DNA from: Rhizobiaceae bacterium
GTDB taxonomy: Bacteria; Pseudomonadota; Alphaproteobacteria; Rhizobiales; Rhizobiaceae
Assembly (NCBI GenBank): GCA_028279875.1
Contig: JANQMU010000158.1
Coordinates: forward strand, 1-41,610
Direction: 5' to 3'
DNA length: 41,610 bases
Positions within the stretch are counted from its first letter, which is position 1. Every line of letters starts with the position of its first letter. Shown here piece after piece: positions 15,651-24,663 of the stretch. Under the pieces are notes generated by a model that was not told where the DNA came from, did no database searches, and was given only the letters and a program-made list of their open reading frames with translations. Made by a program: the position numbers and the translations under genes.

Positions 15651-16213
15651 CCTTCGCCCACCGATATATCCGCATCGTCGATGCCGTCAATTATCGGGTC
15701 GGGCGGGTGATGATGTACGGCATCTTCGTGATGATCGCCATCCTGCTGTGGTCGTCGATCTCCAAGACCTTCTTCCTGCCGTCGCTGTGGACACTTGAAA
15801 TCGCCCAGTTCGCGATGGTCGCCTACTACATCATGGGCGGTCCCTACTCCATCCAGCTCGGATCGAATGTCCGCATGGACCTCTTTTACGGCGACTGGTC
15901 CGATCGGAAAAAGGCACAGTTCGACGCCTTTACGGTTTTGTTCCTGATTTTCTATCTGGGCGTGCTGCTCTATGGCGGGCTTGGCTCGACCGCCTACTCG
16001 CTCGGATATTTCGGTGACGAGCCGTTCCGGTTTCTGGGCGGTGTGGTGACGGGAACGGAAACGCCCGGGCGTCTTGAACGCAGTCCGACGGCCTGGCGCC
16101 CCTATCTGTGGCCCATCAAGGTCATCATGTGCATCGGCATCTTCCTGATGCTTCTGCAGGCCGTTTCGGAGCTGTTCAAGGACATCATCCGGCTGCGCGG
16201 GGGCAAGGTCTGA
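15647..16213 (+). CDS. TRAP transporter small permease (DctQ type)
   Basis: The 188-residue inner-membrane protein has four predicted helices (about 23-42, 48-68, 85-110 and 150-172) and the typical motif ERSPTAWRPYLWPIK before the last helix. That motif is common in small subunits of the mannitol/chloroaromatic-like TRAP group. It pairs with the large permease to move a substrate delivered by the periplasmic binding protein, driven by a sodium or proton gradient. Start and stop overlap both neighbours (ATGA at 15647, TGATG at 16211-16215), so translation is coupled. Confidence 0.92.
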   Translation: MTFAHRYIRIVDAVNYRVGRVMMYGIFVMIAILLWSSISKTFFLPSLWTLEIAQFAMVAYYIMGGPYSIQLGSNVRMDLFYGDWSDRKKAQFDAFTVLFLIFYLGVLLYGGLGSTAYSLGYFGDEPFRFLGGVVTGTETPGRLERSPTAWRPYLWPIKVIMCIGIFLMLLQAVSELFKDIIRLRGGKV

Positions 16214-17535
16214 TGTCCCACGAGATGATCGCCCTCTTCATGTTCGCATCGATGATGCTGATGCTGCTGACCGGACAAAGGGTGTTCGGCGCTATCGGCG
16301 CGGTGGGCGCGATCGCCGCCCTGGCCCTGTGGGGAACCGGCGGCTCGGACATCGCCTTCGCATCCGCCATGAAGCTGATGAAATGGTATCCGCTGCTGAC
16401 ACTGCCGATGTTCATCTTCATGGGCTACGTGCTGTCGGAATCGAAGATCGCCGATGATCTCTACCGGATGTTCCATGTCTGGATGGGACCGGTCCGCGGC
16501 GGCCTCGCCATCGGAACGATCGGCCTGATGATCCTGATCTCTGCCATGAACGGGCTGTCGGTGGCCGGCATGGCGATCGGCGCCACCATCGCCCTGCCGG
16601 AACTGCTGAAACGCGGCTATGACAAGCGCATGGTCACCGGCGTCATCCAGGCCGGCTCCTCGCTGGGCATACTCATTCCCCCGTCCGTCGTGCTGGTTCT
16701 CTACGCCATGATCGCCCGCCAGCCGGTGGGACAGCTCTGGCTGGCGGGCGTTTTTCCCGGCCTGATGATGGCCGGCCTGTTCATGGCCTATATCTACATC
16801 CGCTGCCGGCTGCAGCCGGAACTCGGTCCGGCGCTACCACCCGAGGAGCGCGACATTTCGCTGAACGAAAAGTTCCGCCTGCTGCGCGCCGGCCTGCTGC
16901 CATTGTTCATCTTTGCGGTGATGATGGTGCCCTTCGTCAATGGCTGGACGTCGCTGGTCGAAAGCTCCGCAGTCGGCGCCACGACCGCCTTTCTGGCGGC
17001 CGTCATCAAGGGTCGCATGACCCGGGCCGTCTTCGAGGTATCGGTGCGGCAGACGCTTGCCATTTCCTGCATGTTCATGTGGATCATTCTCGCCGCCCTC
17101 GGTTTCGGCGCCGTGTTTGACGGTCTCGGCGCGGTCCGGGCGATCGACAACCTTCTGACCGACCAGCTCGGCCTCAACCCGTGGATGATCCTCATCCTGA
17201 TGCAGCTGTCCTTCCTGATCATGGGCACCTTCCTGGACGATACGGCCATGCTGGTGATTGTCGCGCCGCTCTATGTGCCGCTGGTCAAGGCGCTCGGATT
17301 CGATCTGATCTGGTACGGCGTGCTCTACACGATCACCACGCAGATCGCCTACATGACGCCGCCCTTCGGCTACAACCTGTTCCTCATGCGGGCGATGGCA
17401 CCGCCCGAGATCACCCTCAGGGACATCTACACGTCCATCGCGCCCTTCGCACTGGTGATGGTGCTGGCGCTGGCCGTCGTCATGGCATTCCCGCAGATCG
17501 CCATGTGGCTGCCCAATTTCATTTACGGAAAATAA
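16213..17535 (+). CDS. TRAP transporter large permease (DctM type)
   Basis: This 440-residue protein has about 12 membrane segments and DctM landmarks: LTLPMFIFMGYVLSESKIADDL, MNGLSVAGMAIGATIALPEL, GSSLGILIPPSVVLVLYAMIA and GTFLDDTAMLVIVAPLYVPL. It forms the transport core with the small permease. The start at 16213 shares one base with the preceding TGA. Two short hairpins in the 60-base gap to dctP probably separate expression levels of the membrane and periplasmic components. Confidence 0.95.
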   Translation: MSHEMIALFMFASMMLMLLTGQRVFGAIGAVGAIAALALWGTGGSDIAFASAMKLMKWYPLLTLPMFIFMGYVLSESKIADDLYRMFHVWMGPVRGGLAIGTIGLMILISAMNGLSVAGMAIGATIALPELLKRGYDKRMVTGVIQAGSSLGILIPPSVVLVLYAMIARQPVGQLWLAGVFPGLMMAGLFMAYIYIRCRLQPELGPALPPEERDISLNEKFRLLRAGLLPLFIFAVMMVPFVNGWTSLVESSAVGATTAFLAAVIKGRMTRAVFEVSVRQTLAISCMFMWIILAALGFGAVFDGLGAVRAIDNLLTDQLGLNPWMILILMQLSFLIMGTFLDDTAMLVIVAPLYVPLVKALGFDLIWYGVLYTITTQIAYMTPPFGYNLFLMRAMAPPEITLRDIYTSIAPFALVMVLALAVVMAFPQIAMWLPNFIYGK

Positions 17536-17541
17536 CCAGAA

Positions 17542-17572
17542 CTTCGAAACGAAGCGCACGTCCAGAAGGACG
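17542..17572 (+). other. two small hairpins between dctM and dctP
   Basis: CTTCG-AAA-CGAAG at 17542-17554 and CGTCC-AGAA-GGACG at 17559-17572 are tandem perfect five-base stems just before the dctP ribosome-binding site (GGAG at 17585-17588). They lack T runs, so they are more likely mRNA processing or stability elements than terminators. Confidence 0.4.
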
Positions 17573-17595
17573 ACCAAGGGAAAAGGAGAAACGAA

Positions 17596-18630
17596 ATGAC
17601 CACAAGACGCAGTTTCATAAAGGGCGCCGCCATCGCGGCACCGGCCGCCGCGCTGGCGACGCCGGCCATCGCCCAGTCGAAAATCAAATGGCGTTTGCAG
17701 ACCTATGCCGGCCCGGCGCTGGCCGAGCACGTCATCAAACCGGCAATCGACAGTTTCAACAAGATCGCCGGCGACCAGATGGAGATCGAACTGTTTTTCT
17801 CCGACCAGCTCGTGCCCACATCCGAGCTGTTCAGGGCCATGCAAAAAGGCACCATCGATGCCGTCCAGTCCGATGACGACTCCATGGCCTCGCCCACGGA
17901 AGTCACCGTGTTCGGCGGATATTTCCCCTTCGCCAGCCGCTACTCGCTGGACGTGCCGGTTCTTTTCAACCAGTACGGCCTCGCCGAAATCTGGGACGAG
18001 CAATATTCCGCCGTCGGCGTCAAGCACATTTCCGCCGGGGCATGGGACCCCTGCCACTTCGCCACCAAGGATCCGATCCGTTCGCTCGCCGATCTGAAGG
18101 GCAAACGGGTCTTCACCTTCCCGACCGCCGGCCGGTTCCTCACCCAGTTCGGCGTGGTACCGGTGACCCTGCCCTGGGAGGACATCGAGACAGCCGTGCA
18201 GACCGGCGAACTCGACGGCGTCGCCTGGTCGGGCATCACGGAGGACTACACCGTCGGCTGGGCCGATGTAACCAACTATTTCCTGACCAACAACATCTCG
18301 GGCGCCTGGGCCGGATCGTTCTTCGCCAATATGGATCGCTGGAATGAGCTCCCGGACAATCTCAAGGAACTGTTCCGCGTCTGTACGGACCAGAGCCACT
18401 ATTACCGTCAGTGGTGGTATTGGGGCGGCGAAGCCCATCTGCGCGTCCACGGCACCAAGATGGAACTGACATCCATTCCCGATGAGGAATGGGTTGCGGT
18501 AGAAGGCGCTGCGGTCGCGTTCTGGGACGAGATTGCCGCCGAATCCGAAACCAAGGCAAAGGTTGTCGAGATCATCCGAAAATACAATGATGACATGCAG
18601 AAGGCAGGTCGGCCCTATCGATACGGCTGA
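17596..18630 (+). CDS. TRAP transporter substrate-binding protein (DctP family)
   Basis: The 344-residue protein has a twin-arginine signal (TTRRSFIKGAAIAAPAAA, cleavage near AIAQ at 27), so it is exported folded. The mature part is a TRAP-type DctP solute receptor: AMQKGTIDAVQSDDDS, KGKRVFTFPTAGRFLTQFG, which supplies the Arg that usually clamps a substrate carboxylate, and TGELDGVAWSG. Two tryptophan/tyrosine-rich segments (SHYYRQWWYWGG) line the cleft. Ligand identity is not readable. A carboxylate or an N-acyl amino acid fits the Arg and the operon. GGAG lies 7 bases before the ATG. Confidence 0.94.
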   Translation: MTTRRSFIKGAAIAAPAAALATPAIAQSKIKWRLQTYAGPALAEHVIKPAIDSFNKIAGDQMEIELFFSDQLVPTSELFRAMQKGTIDAVQSDDDSMASPTEVTVFGGYFPFASRYSLDVPVLFNQYGLAEIWDEQYSAVGVKHISAGAWDPCHFATKDPIRSLADLKGKRVFTFPTAGRFLTQFGVVPVTLPWEDIETAVQTGELDGVAWSGITEDYTVGWADVTNYFLTNNISGAWAGSFFANMDRWNELPDNLKELFRVCTDQSHYYRQWWYWGGEAHLRVHGTKMELTSIPDEEWVAVEGAAVAFWDEIAAESETKAKVVEIIRKYNDDMQKAGRPYRYG

Positions 18631-18639
18631 CGCAACAAT

Positions 18640-18667
18640 GGCGGGCGCCCTCACCCTGGCGCCCGCC
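18640..18667 (+). terminator. strong stem-loop after dctP
   Basis: GGCGGGCGCC (18640-18649) and GGCGCCCGCC (18658-18667) form a perfect ten-base stem with an 8-base loop. No T run follows, so it may act as a 3' stabiliser of the dctP message or a partial terminator rather than a full stop before the downstream ligase gene. Confidence 0.55.
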
Positions 18668-18713
18668 GACCGACTGGCATCTCGCCAGGGCAGCAACGGG
18701 GAATCGGGATCGA

Positions 18714-20081
18714 ATGTCCGGCACAGTTTCGTTTGATGATTTAAAGCAACAGGTCGAGGCGGGCACCGTAGATACGGTTCTGGCCTGTATCGTCGACATG
18801 CAGGGCCGGCTGATGGGAAAGCGTTTCCACGCCGGGCACTTCGTCGAAAGCGCCTATGAGGAAACCCATTGCTGCAACTATCTGCTGGCGACGGACCTCG
18901 AAATGGCGACGCCGGACGGCTATGCCGCGACCAGTTGGCAGACCGGCTATGGCGACTATGTGATGAAACCGGATCTGGACACCATCCGGCCCATGCCCTG
19001 GCTGGAAGGGACGGTCATGGTTCTGTGCGACGTGCTGGACCACCACACCCATGACGAGATCGCCCACGCGCCGCGTGCGGTTCTGAAGCGGCAGGTGCAG
19101 CGTCTCGAAGCGCTGGGATTTGCAGCAAAAACCGCGACCGAACTCGAATTCTTTCTGTTCGAGAAAAGCTATGACGACATCCGCAAATCCGGGTTTCGCG
19201 ATCTGCAGCCGATCAGCGGATACAATGAGGATTATCATATCCTGCAAACCACCAAGGAAGAAGCGGTGATGCGCCCGCTTCGCAACCATCTGGTGGCCGC
19301 CGGCATCCCCGTCGAAAACAGCAAGGGCGAGGCCGAGGCGGGCCAGGAGGAGCTCAACCTGCGCTACACCGATCCGATGGCGTGCGCCGAATTCCACACC
19401 ATCGCCAAACACGCCACCAAGGAAATTGCCTGGCAGAATGGCCGCGCCGCGACATTCCTGCCGAAATGGGATCATCTGCGGGTCGGCTCGTCATCCCATA
19501 TCCACCAGTCGCTCTGGACCCCTGCAAGCGAAAGCGCCTTTTTCGATCCGGGCGCCGAATACGGCATGTCGAAAACCATGCGCCACTATGTGGCCGGACT
19601 GGTGAAATACGCGGCGGAAAGCATCTATTTCCTGGCGCCCTACATCAATTCCTACAAGCGCTTCGCAGCCGGAACCTTCGCCCCCACCAAGGTCGCCTGG
19701 TCGGTCGACAACCGCACGGCCGGCTTTCGCCTGTGTGGAGAGGGAACACAGGCTGTTCGCATGGAATGCCGCATCGGCGGTTCGGACCTCAATCCCTATC
19801 TGGCTCTCGCCGCGCAGCTGGCGGCCGGCATCCGGGGGATTGAAGACGAACTGGATTTGGCACCGCCGGTGCGCGGCGATGTCTACAAGGACGACAGTGC
19901 CGGGGACATCCCGACGACCCTGCGTGCGGCCGCCGACGCGCTCCGCACCTCGGGGATGCTCCGTGAAGCGATGGGCGACGACGTGATCAACCACTATGTT
20001 CGCGCTGCCACATGGGAGCAGGAGGAGTTCGATCGCATCGTCACGGATTATGAAATCGCGCGCGGCTTCGAGAGGGCATGA
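18714..20081 (+). CDS. glutamine synthetase family protein (glutamate-amine ligase type)
   Basis: The 455-residue protein has the GS beta-grasp N-domain and catalytic domain. Metal and substrate motifs are visible: TELEFFLFE, EAEAGQEELNLRY, GSSSHIHQSLW with the His, INSYKRFAAGTFAPTKVAW, and RMECRIGGSDLNPYLALAA. It lacks the adenylylation-loop tyrosine region of GlnA type I. Together with its context this places it with GS-like enzymes such as PuuA and GlnA3, which attach glutamate to amines through a gamma-glutamyl phosphate. The amine substrate is unknown. It lies between a TRAP receptor gene and an iron alcohol dehydrogenase and is probably cotranscribed with them. Confidence 0.88.
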   Translation: MSGTVSFDDLKQQVEAGTVDTVLACIVDMQGRLMGKRFHAGHFVESAYEETHCCNYLLATDLEMATPDGYAATSWQTGYGDYVMKPDLDTIRPMPWLEGTVMVLCDVLDHHTHDEIAHAPRAVLKRQVQRLEALGFAAKTATELEFFLFEKSYDDIRKSGFRDLQPISGYNEDYHILQTTKEEAVMRPLRNHLVAAGIPVENSKGEAEAGQEELNLRYTDPMACAEFHTIAKHATKEIAWQNGRAATFLPKWDHLRVGSSSHIHQSLWTPASESAFFDPGAEYGMSKTMRHYVAGLVKYAAESIYFLAPYINSYKRFAAGTFAPTKVAWSVDNRTAGFRLCGEGTQAVRMECRIGGSDLNPYLALAAQLAAGIRGIEDELDLAPPVRGDVYKDDSAGDIPTTLRAAADALRTSGMLREAMGDDVINHYVRAATWEQEEFDRIVTDYEIARGFERA

Positions 20082-20117
20082 TCATGGCTGACACGCGCGC
20101 CGAAGGAGCCTCCTGAT

Positions 20118-21269
20118 ATGCAGCTCACCGGAAACTGGTCCTACCCGACGGCCATACGGTTCGGCGCCGGCCGCATTGCGGAAATCGGCGAGGCCTGCAG
20201 GGCGGCCGGGATCGGCAACCCCCTGCTGGTCACCGATCGCGGCCTGGCGGACCTTGCGATGACGCAAGACACGCTGGACCGGATGGAGCGGGCGGGGCTC
20301 GGCCGCGCGATGTTCAGCGATGTCGATCCGAATCCCAATGAGGAGAATGTCGCGGAGGGGTTGCGCACCTATCGCGACGGCGGCCATGATGGCGTCGTGG
20401 CCTTCGGCGGCGGCTCGGGGCTCGATCTTGGAAAAACACTGGCCTTCATGGCGCGGCAGACCCGGCCGATCTGGGATTTCGAGGATATCGGCGACTGGTG
20501 GACCCGGGCAGACCCCGACGGCATCGACCCGATCGTCGCCGTGCCAACGACGGCGGGTACGGGTTCTGAGGTCGGCCGTGCCGGCGTCATCACCAATTCG
20601 CAAACCAGCGAAAAAAAGATCATTTTCCATCCGAAGATGCTTCCCGGCGTGGTGATATGCGATCCGGAACTCACCGTCAGCATGCCGCCAGCCATCACCG
20701 CCGGGACCGGCATGGACGCCCTAGCCCATTGCCTGGAAGCCTATTGCGCGCCGCATTACCACCCGCTGTCCCAGGGGATCGCGCTGGAAGGCATGCGTCT
20801 GGTGATGGACAACCTGCCGCGCGCCTACGAGAATGGCACCGATCTCGAGGCGCGGTCTCATATGATGGCCGCCGCCGCGATGGGCGCAACGGCTTTCCAG
20901 AAGGGGCTCGGCGCCATCCACGCGCTCTCCCACCCGATCGGCGCGCTGCACCACACCCATCACGGCACCACCAATGCGGTGCTGATGCGGGCCGTCCTGC
21001 GGTTCAACCGGCCGGCAATTGAAGAGGCCATCGGCCGCGCCGCCGATTATCTGCAGATTCCAGGCGGTTTCGACGGCTTCGTCGACCACATAGGCGCCCT
21101 GTGCCGGACCCTGTCGATACCGGAAAACCTTGCCGAACTCGGCGTCACCGATCCCGACATCGATCGGATCGTTAAAGACGCCCTCGCCGATCCGAGCGCC
21201 AGCGGCAATCCGGTGAAGATGACCGCGCAAAACACCCGCAAACTTCTGGAAACCTGTTTGCGGTCATAA
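20118..21269 (+). CDS. iron-containing alcohol dehydrogenase
   Basis: The 383-residue protein is a group III (iron-dependent) alcohol dehydrogenase. It has an N-terminal Rossmann-like part with FGGGSGLDLGKTLA for the NAD(P) pyrophosphate and PTTAGTGSEVGRAGVI. The helical C-domain carries metal ligands in GTGMDALAHCLEAYCAPHYHP and HALSHPIGALHHTHHG. The family oxidises primary alcohols or reduces aldehydes. With the neighbouring ligase, an amino-alcohol-derived substrate is an attractive guess. GGAG lies 9 bases before the ATG. It is the last gene of the plus-strand cluster and converges on apt 18 bases away. Confidence 0.92.
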   Translation: MQLTGNWSYPTAIRFGAGRIAEIGEACRAAGIGNPLLVTDRGLADLAMTQDTLDRMERAGLGRAMFSDVDPNPNEENVAEGLRTYRDGGHDGVVAFGGGSGLDLGKTLAFMARQTRPIWDFEDIGDWWTRADPDGIDPIVAVPTTAGTGSEVGRAGVITNSQTSEKKIIFHPKMLPGVVICDPELTVSMPPAITAGTGMDALAHCLEAYCAPHYHPLSQGIALEGMRLVMDNLPRAYENGTDLEARSHMMAAAAMGATAFQKGLGAIHALSHPIGALHHTHHGTTNAVLMRAVLRFNRPAIEEAIGRAADYLQIPGGFDGFVDHIGALCRTLSIPENLAELGVTDPDIDRIVKDALADPSASGNPVKMTAQNTRKLLETCLRS

Positions 21270-21286
21270 GGGCCGGCATATCCGCC

Positions 21287-21832
21287 CTATTCGCCCTCGA
21301 ATTCGACCAGCGTCCGCACCGGCACGTCCAGCGCCTCGATTTTCCTGCTGCCGCCGAGATCCGGCAGATCGATCACGAAACAGGCGGCGACGATTTCGGC
21401 ACCCATCTGCCGCAGCAGCTTGATGGCGCCCTCGGCCGTTCCACCGGTGGCGATCAGATCGTCGACAAGGATCACCGTCTGCCCCGGGGAAATCGCATCC
21501 TTGTGCATTTCCATCTCGTCGAAACCATATTCCAGGCTGTAGGAGACCCGCACCGTCTCGTAGGGAAGCTTGCCCTTCTTGCGGATGGGCACAAACCCGG
21601 CGGAAAGCTGATGGGCCACAGCACCGCCGAGGATGAAGCCGCGCGCCTCGACGCCGGCGATCTGATCCACCTTGGTTCCGGCATAGGGATGCACAAGCTC
21701 GTCGACCGCGCGCCGAAAAGCCTTTGGATTGCTGAGCAGGGTGGTGATGTCGCGAAACAGGATACCGGGTTTGGGATAGTCCGGGATCGTGCGAATGGTC
21801 TGCAGCAGAGTCTCGGTCAGCGAGCGGTTCAT
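21287..21832 (-). CDS. apt: adenine phosphoribosyltransferase
   Basis: Apt converts adenine and PRPP to AMP in purine salvage. The 181-residue protein (ATG at 21832) has the family N-terminus IRTIPDYPKPGILFRDIT, AGVEARGFILGGAVA, the KKGKLP loop and the PRPP-binding motif VILVDDLIATGGTA. The length is typical. It lies downstream of petC on the same strand but is separated from it by a terminator hairpin (21866-21887). It may have its own promoter or rely on read-through. Confidence 0.97.
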   Translation of the reverse strand: MNRSLTETLLQTIRTIPDYPKPGILFRDITTLLSNPKAFRRAVDELVHPYAGTKVDQIAGVEARGFILGGAVAHQLSAGFVPIRKKGKLPYETVRVSYSLEYGFDEMEMHKDAISPGQTVILVDDLIATGGTAEGAIKLLRQMGAEIVAACFVIDLPDLGGSRKIEALDVPVRTLVEFEGE

Positions 21833-21859
21833 GATGGGGGTCCCTTCCCCTGGAACACA

Positions 21860-21887
21860 AACGAAAGGCGGCTGTCGCAAGCCGCCT
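21860..21887 (-). terminator. terminator after petC
   Basis: On the minus strand AGGCGGCT and AGCCGCCT form an 8-base stem around TGCGAC, followed by TTCGTTTG. It sits 17 bases after the petC stop, so it should end the petABC message before apt. Confidence 0.7.
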
Positions 21888-21903
21888 CCAAAGCGTTCTG
21901 TGG

Positions 21904-22743
21904 TCAGTGTTCGACCCGCGACCAGACCGATTTCTTCGTCAGATACATCAGGCCCGCGAAAATCAGCATGAAGACCATCACCTTGAAGCCCAGTGATTTG
22001 CGCTCCTCCATGCGCGGCTCCGCCGCCCACATCAGGAAGGCGGAGACATCCTTGGCATATTGGTCGACCGTTTCCGGTGCGCCGTCATCATAGGTCACGA
22101 TTTCGTCGGACAGCGGCGACGCCATGGCCAGCGACACACCGCCCAGATAATAGGGATTGTAATAGGTGCCCTCCGGGATCTCCAGATCGTGCGGCACGTC
22201 CTCGTCATAGCCGGTCAGAAGGGAATAAAGATAATCGGGGCCGCCCTCGGCATACATGGTGAAAATGTCGAAGATGAATTGCGGAAATCCGCGGGTTGCG
22301 CCACGCGCCTTGGCGATCAGGGAGACATCCGGCGGCGCGGCGCCGTTATTGGCATAGGCCGCAGCTTCGATATTCGGGAAGGGAGACGGAAAGTAATCGG
22401 CCAGAATCGCCGGCCGCTCGAACATTTCGCCCTCGTCGTTGGGACCGTCCTCGACCTCATATTCGGCCGCCAGCGCCTTGACCTGGTCCTCGCTGTAGCC
22501 GAGATCGACAAAATTGCGGAATGCGATGCGGTCCATCGAATGGCAGGCGGCGCAGACTTCGACATAGACTTTCAGACCGCGCTGCAACTGTCCCTTGTCA
22601 TAGGTCCCGAAGGGGCCGGCAAACGACCAGTCGACCTCACGCGGCGCCTTGTAATATTCGGAGTCCCCCGCAGCCAGGGAAACACCGGCCGACAAACCGG
22701 TTGCCACGGCCAGCGACAAGAATGACGAGACAAGATTCTTCAT
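21904..22743 (-). CDS. petC: cytochrome c1 of the bc1 complex
   Basis: The 279-residue protein has a signal peptide (about 1-25, ending SLAAG) and the covalent haem site CAACH near residue 70. A long periplasmic cytochrome domain includes the DYFPSPFPNIEAA and NNGAAPPDLS-like segment (here APPDVSLIAKARG) typical of c1. A C-terminal anchor lies near 252-270 (FKVMVFMLIFAGLMYL), followed by a basic tail. It passes electrons from the Rieske centre to soluble cytochrome c. It is the third gene of petABC, 28 bases after petB. Confidence 0.97.
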   Translation of the reverse strand: MKNLVSSFLSLAVATGLSAGVSLAAGDSEYYKAPREVDWSFAGPFGTYDKGQLQRGLKVYVEVCAACHSMDRIAFRNFVDLGYSEDQVKALAAEYEVEDGPNDEGEMFERPAILADYFPSPFPNIEAAAYANNGAAPPDVSLIAKARGATRGFPQFIFDIFTMYAEGGPDYLYSLLTGYDEDVPHDLEIPEGTYYNPYYLGGVSLAMASPLSDEIVTYDDGAPETVDQYAKDVSAFLMWAAEPRMEERKSLGFKVMVFMLIFAGLMYLTKKSVWSRVEH

Positions 22744-22771
22744 GGGTTTCCTGTTCCTTTTCCGAGCCCGG

Positions 22772-24067
22772 TCAACCGCGGTCTTCAACCGCGGCCGTCG
22801 CCGCCGCCGGCTTGCCACCGCCATGGCCGGCCAACACGGATTCGGTAATTGAATTGGGGACCTGTCTCGTTCTCTCGAGTTTGCCGAGCACCGGCAGAAT
22901 GGGGAAGAAGAAAGCGAAATAATAGGCTGTTCCGATCTGCGCCAGGATCACATAGACCCCCTCGGCCGGTTTCGAACCGAGCCAGCCAAGGAACAGCGCG
23001 TTGACGACGAACAGCCAGAAAAACAGCTTGTACCAGGGCCGGTAGACCGCCGAACGCACCTTCGACGTGTCCAGCCAGGGCAGCAGGAACAGGATCAGGA
23101 TCGACCCGAACATGGCGAGCACCCCGCCCAGCTTGGAATCGATCGGTCCGATGTTGAAGGTGATCGCCCGCAAAATCGCGTAGAACGGCAGATAATACCA
23201 TTCCGGCACGATATGGGCCGGCGTCTTCAGCGGATTGGCCTCGATATAGTTGTCCGGATGGCCAAGATAATTCGGCATGTAGAAAACGAAATAGGCGAAC
23301 ACCGCCAGGAACACCACCATGGCAAAGGCGTCCTTGATGGTGGCATAGGGCGTAAACGCGACGGTATCGGTCTTGCTCTTGACCTCAACACCCGTCGGGT
23401 TGGTCTGGCCGGTCACGTGCAGCGCCCATACATGCAGGATCACCACACCGAAGATCATGAAGGGCAGCAGATAATGCAGGGAGAAAAACCGGTTCAGGGT
23501 CGGGCTGTCGACGGCAAATCCGCCCAGCAGCAATTGCTGGACCGGTTCGCCGACCAGCGGAAACGCACTGAAGAAGCCGGTGATCACGGTCGCACCCCAG
23601 AAGGACATCTGGCCCCAGGGCAGGACATAACCCATGAAACCCGTCGCCATCATCAGCAGGTAGATAATGACCCCGAGGATCCACAATATCTCGCGCGGCG
23701 CCTTGTAGGAGCCGTAATACATGCCCCGGAACATATGGATATAGACCGCGATGAAGAAGAAGGACGCGCCGTTAGAGTGCATGTAGCGCAGCAACATGCC
23801 GGAATTGACGTCGCGCATGATATTTTCGACGGAGGTGAAGGCACCTTCCGACGAGGCCACGTAATGCATGGCAAGCACAATGCCGGTCAGGATCTGCACG
23901 ACCAGCATAATGGTCAGGATACCGCCGAACGTATAAGCGTAGTTGAGGTTGCGCGGGACCGGATAGGCAACGAAGGAATCGTAGATCAGGCGCGGAAGCG
24001 GCAGGCGTGAATCGAACCATTTGCCGAAACCGCTTGTCGGTTCATATGTTGAATGTCCACCACTCAT
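22772..24067 (-). CDS. petB: cytochrome b of the bc1 complex
   Basis: The 431-residue inner-membrane protein has eight predicted helices. The haem-ligating histidines are in IVLAMHYVASS/LRYMHSNGAS and in FMIFGVVILHVWALHVTG. The Qo-site motif reads PEWY (IVPEWYYLPFY). PRNLNYAYTFG near residue 37 is typical of alphaproteobacterial cytochrome b. It carries the two b haems and both quinone sites of the complex. A loop and C-terminal tail (EKLERTRQVP-like, here LGKLERTRQVPNSITES) match rhizobial versions. The start lies 14 bases after the petA stop. Confidence 0.98.
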   Translation of the reverse strand: MSGGHSTYEPTSGFGKWFDSRLPLPRLIYDSFVAYPVPRNLNYAYTFGGILTIMLVVQILTGIVLAMHYVASSEGAFTSVENIMRDVNSGMLLRYMHSNGASFFFIAVYIHMFRGMYYGSYKAPREILWILGVIIYLLMMATGFMGYVLPWGQMSFWGATVITGFFSAFPLVGEPVQQLLLGGFAVDSPTLNRFFSLHYLLPFMIFGVVILHVWALHVTGQTNPTGVEVKSKTDTVAFTPYATIKDAFAMVVFLAVFAYFVFYMPNYLGHPDNYIEANPLKTPAHIVPEWYYLPFYAILRAITFNIGPIDSKLGGVLAMFGSILILFLLPWLDTSKVRSAVYRPWYKLFFWLFVVNALFLGWLGSKPAEGVYVILAQIGTAYYFAFFFPILPVLGKLERTRQVPNSITESVLAGHGGGKPAAATAAVEDRG

Positions 24068-24081
24068 CGGTAACTCCCCCG

Positions 24082-24663
24082 CTACCCGATCTTGATCATT
24101 GTGTCGGAAACGAACTCAAAGGGCGGAATCGCAAGATTCTCCGGCGCCGGTCCGCTGCGGATGCGGCCGGCCGTGTCGTAATGCGATCCATGGCAGGGAC
24201 AGAACCAGCCGCCGTAATCGCCGGCCTGCCCCAGCGGAACACAGCCCAGATGGGTGCACACACCAACCATGACGATCCAGTTTTCCCTGTCCTCGCCGGC
24301 CGAGCGGTCAATGTCGAGGGCCGGTGCGTCGGGTGCGAGATTGGCATTGCGCGCCGCCTGGTCCTTCAGGTCTTCCAGCGGAACGGCGGTCGCCTCCTCG
24401 ATCTCCTTGGCCGTGCGGTTGCGGATGAAAACCGCCTTGCCGCGCCATTTCACGGTGATCGACATGCCTTCCTCGACCCCGGACACATCGACCTCGATGG
24501 TCGAAAGCGCCAGGGTCGTCGCGTTGGGACGGAGCTGGTCAATAAACGGCCAGGCGACGGCCGCCGCACCGACGGCGCCGGTCATTGCGGTCGTCAGATA
24601 CAGGAAATCGCGTCGGGTCGGCTCGGAAGAAGCTGTGTCGTTTTCGCTCACGGTGGCAACCAT
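24082..24663 (-). CDS. petA: Rieske iron-sulfur subunit of the bc1 complex
   Basis: The 193-residue protein begins with an uncleaved twin-arginine anchor (TRRDFLYLTTAMTGAVGA, hydrophobic to about 45). The 2Fe-2S cluster motifs are CTHLGCVP and CPCHGSHYD, giving two Cys and two His ligands plus the disulfide pair. The tail GPAPENLAIPPFEF is standard. It is the first gene of the minus-strand petABC operon. The ATG is preceded by AAAGG. No clear promoter could be assigned in the 190 bases upstream. Confidence 0.98.
   Translation of the reverse strand: MVATVSENDTASSEPTRRDFLYLTTAMTGAVGAAAVAWPFIDQLRPNATTLALSTIEVDVSGVEEGMSITVKWRGKAVFIRNRTAKEIEEATAVPLEDLKDQAARNANLAPDAPALDIDRSAGEDRENWIVMVGVCTHLGCVPLGQAGDYGGWFCPCHGSHYDTAGRIRSGPAPENLAIPPFEFVSDTMIKIG

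Noticed and set aside
16834..18696. 620-codon minus-strand open frame opposite dctM and dctP
   Set aside because: It is antisense to the TRAP genes; its composition is that of a reverse-strand shadow.
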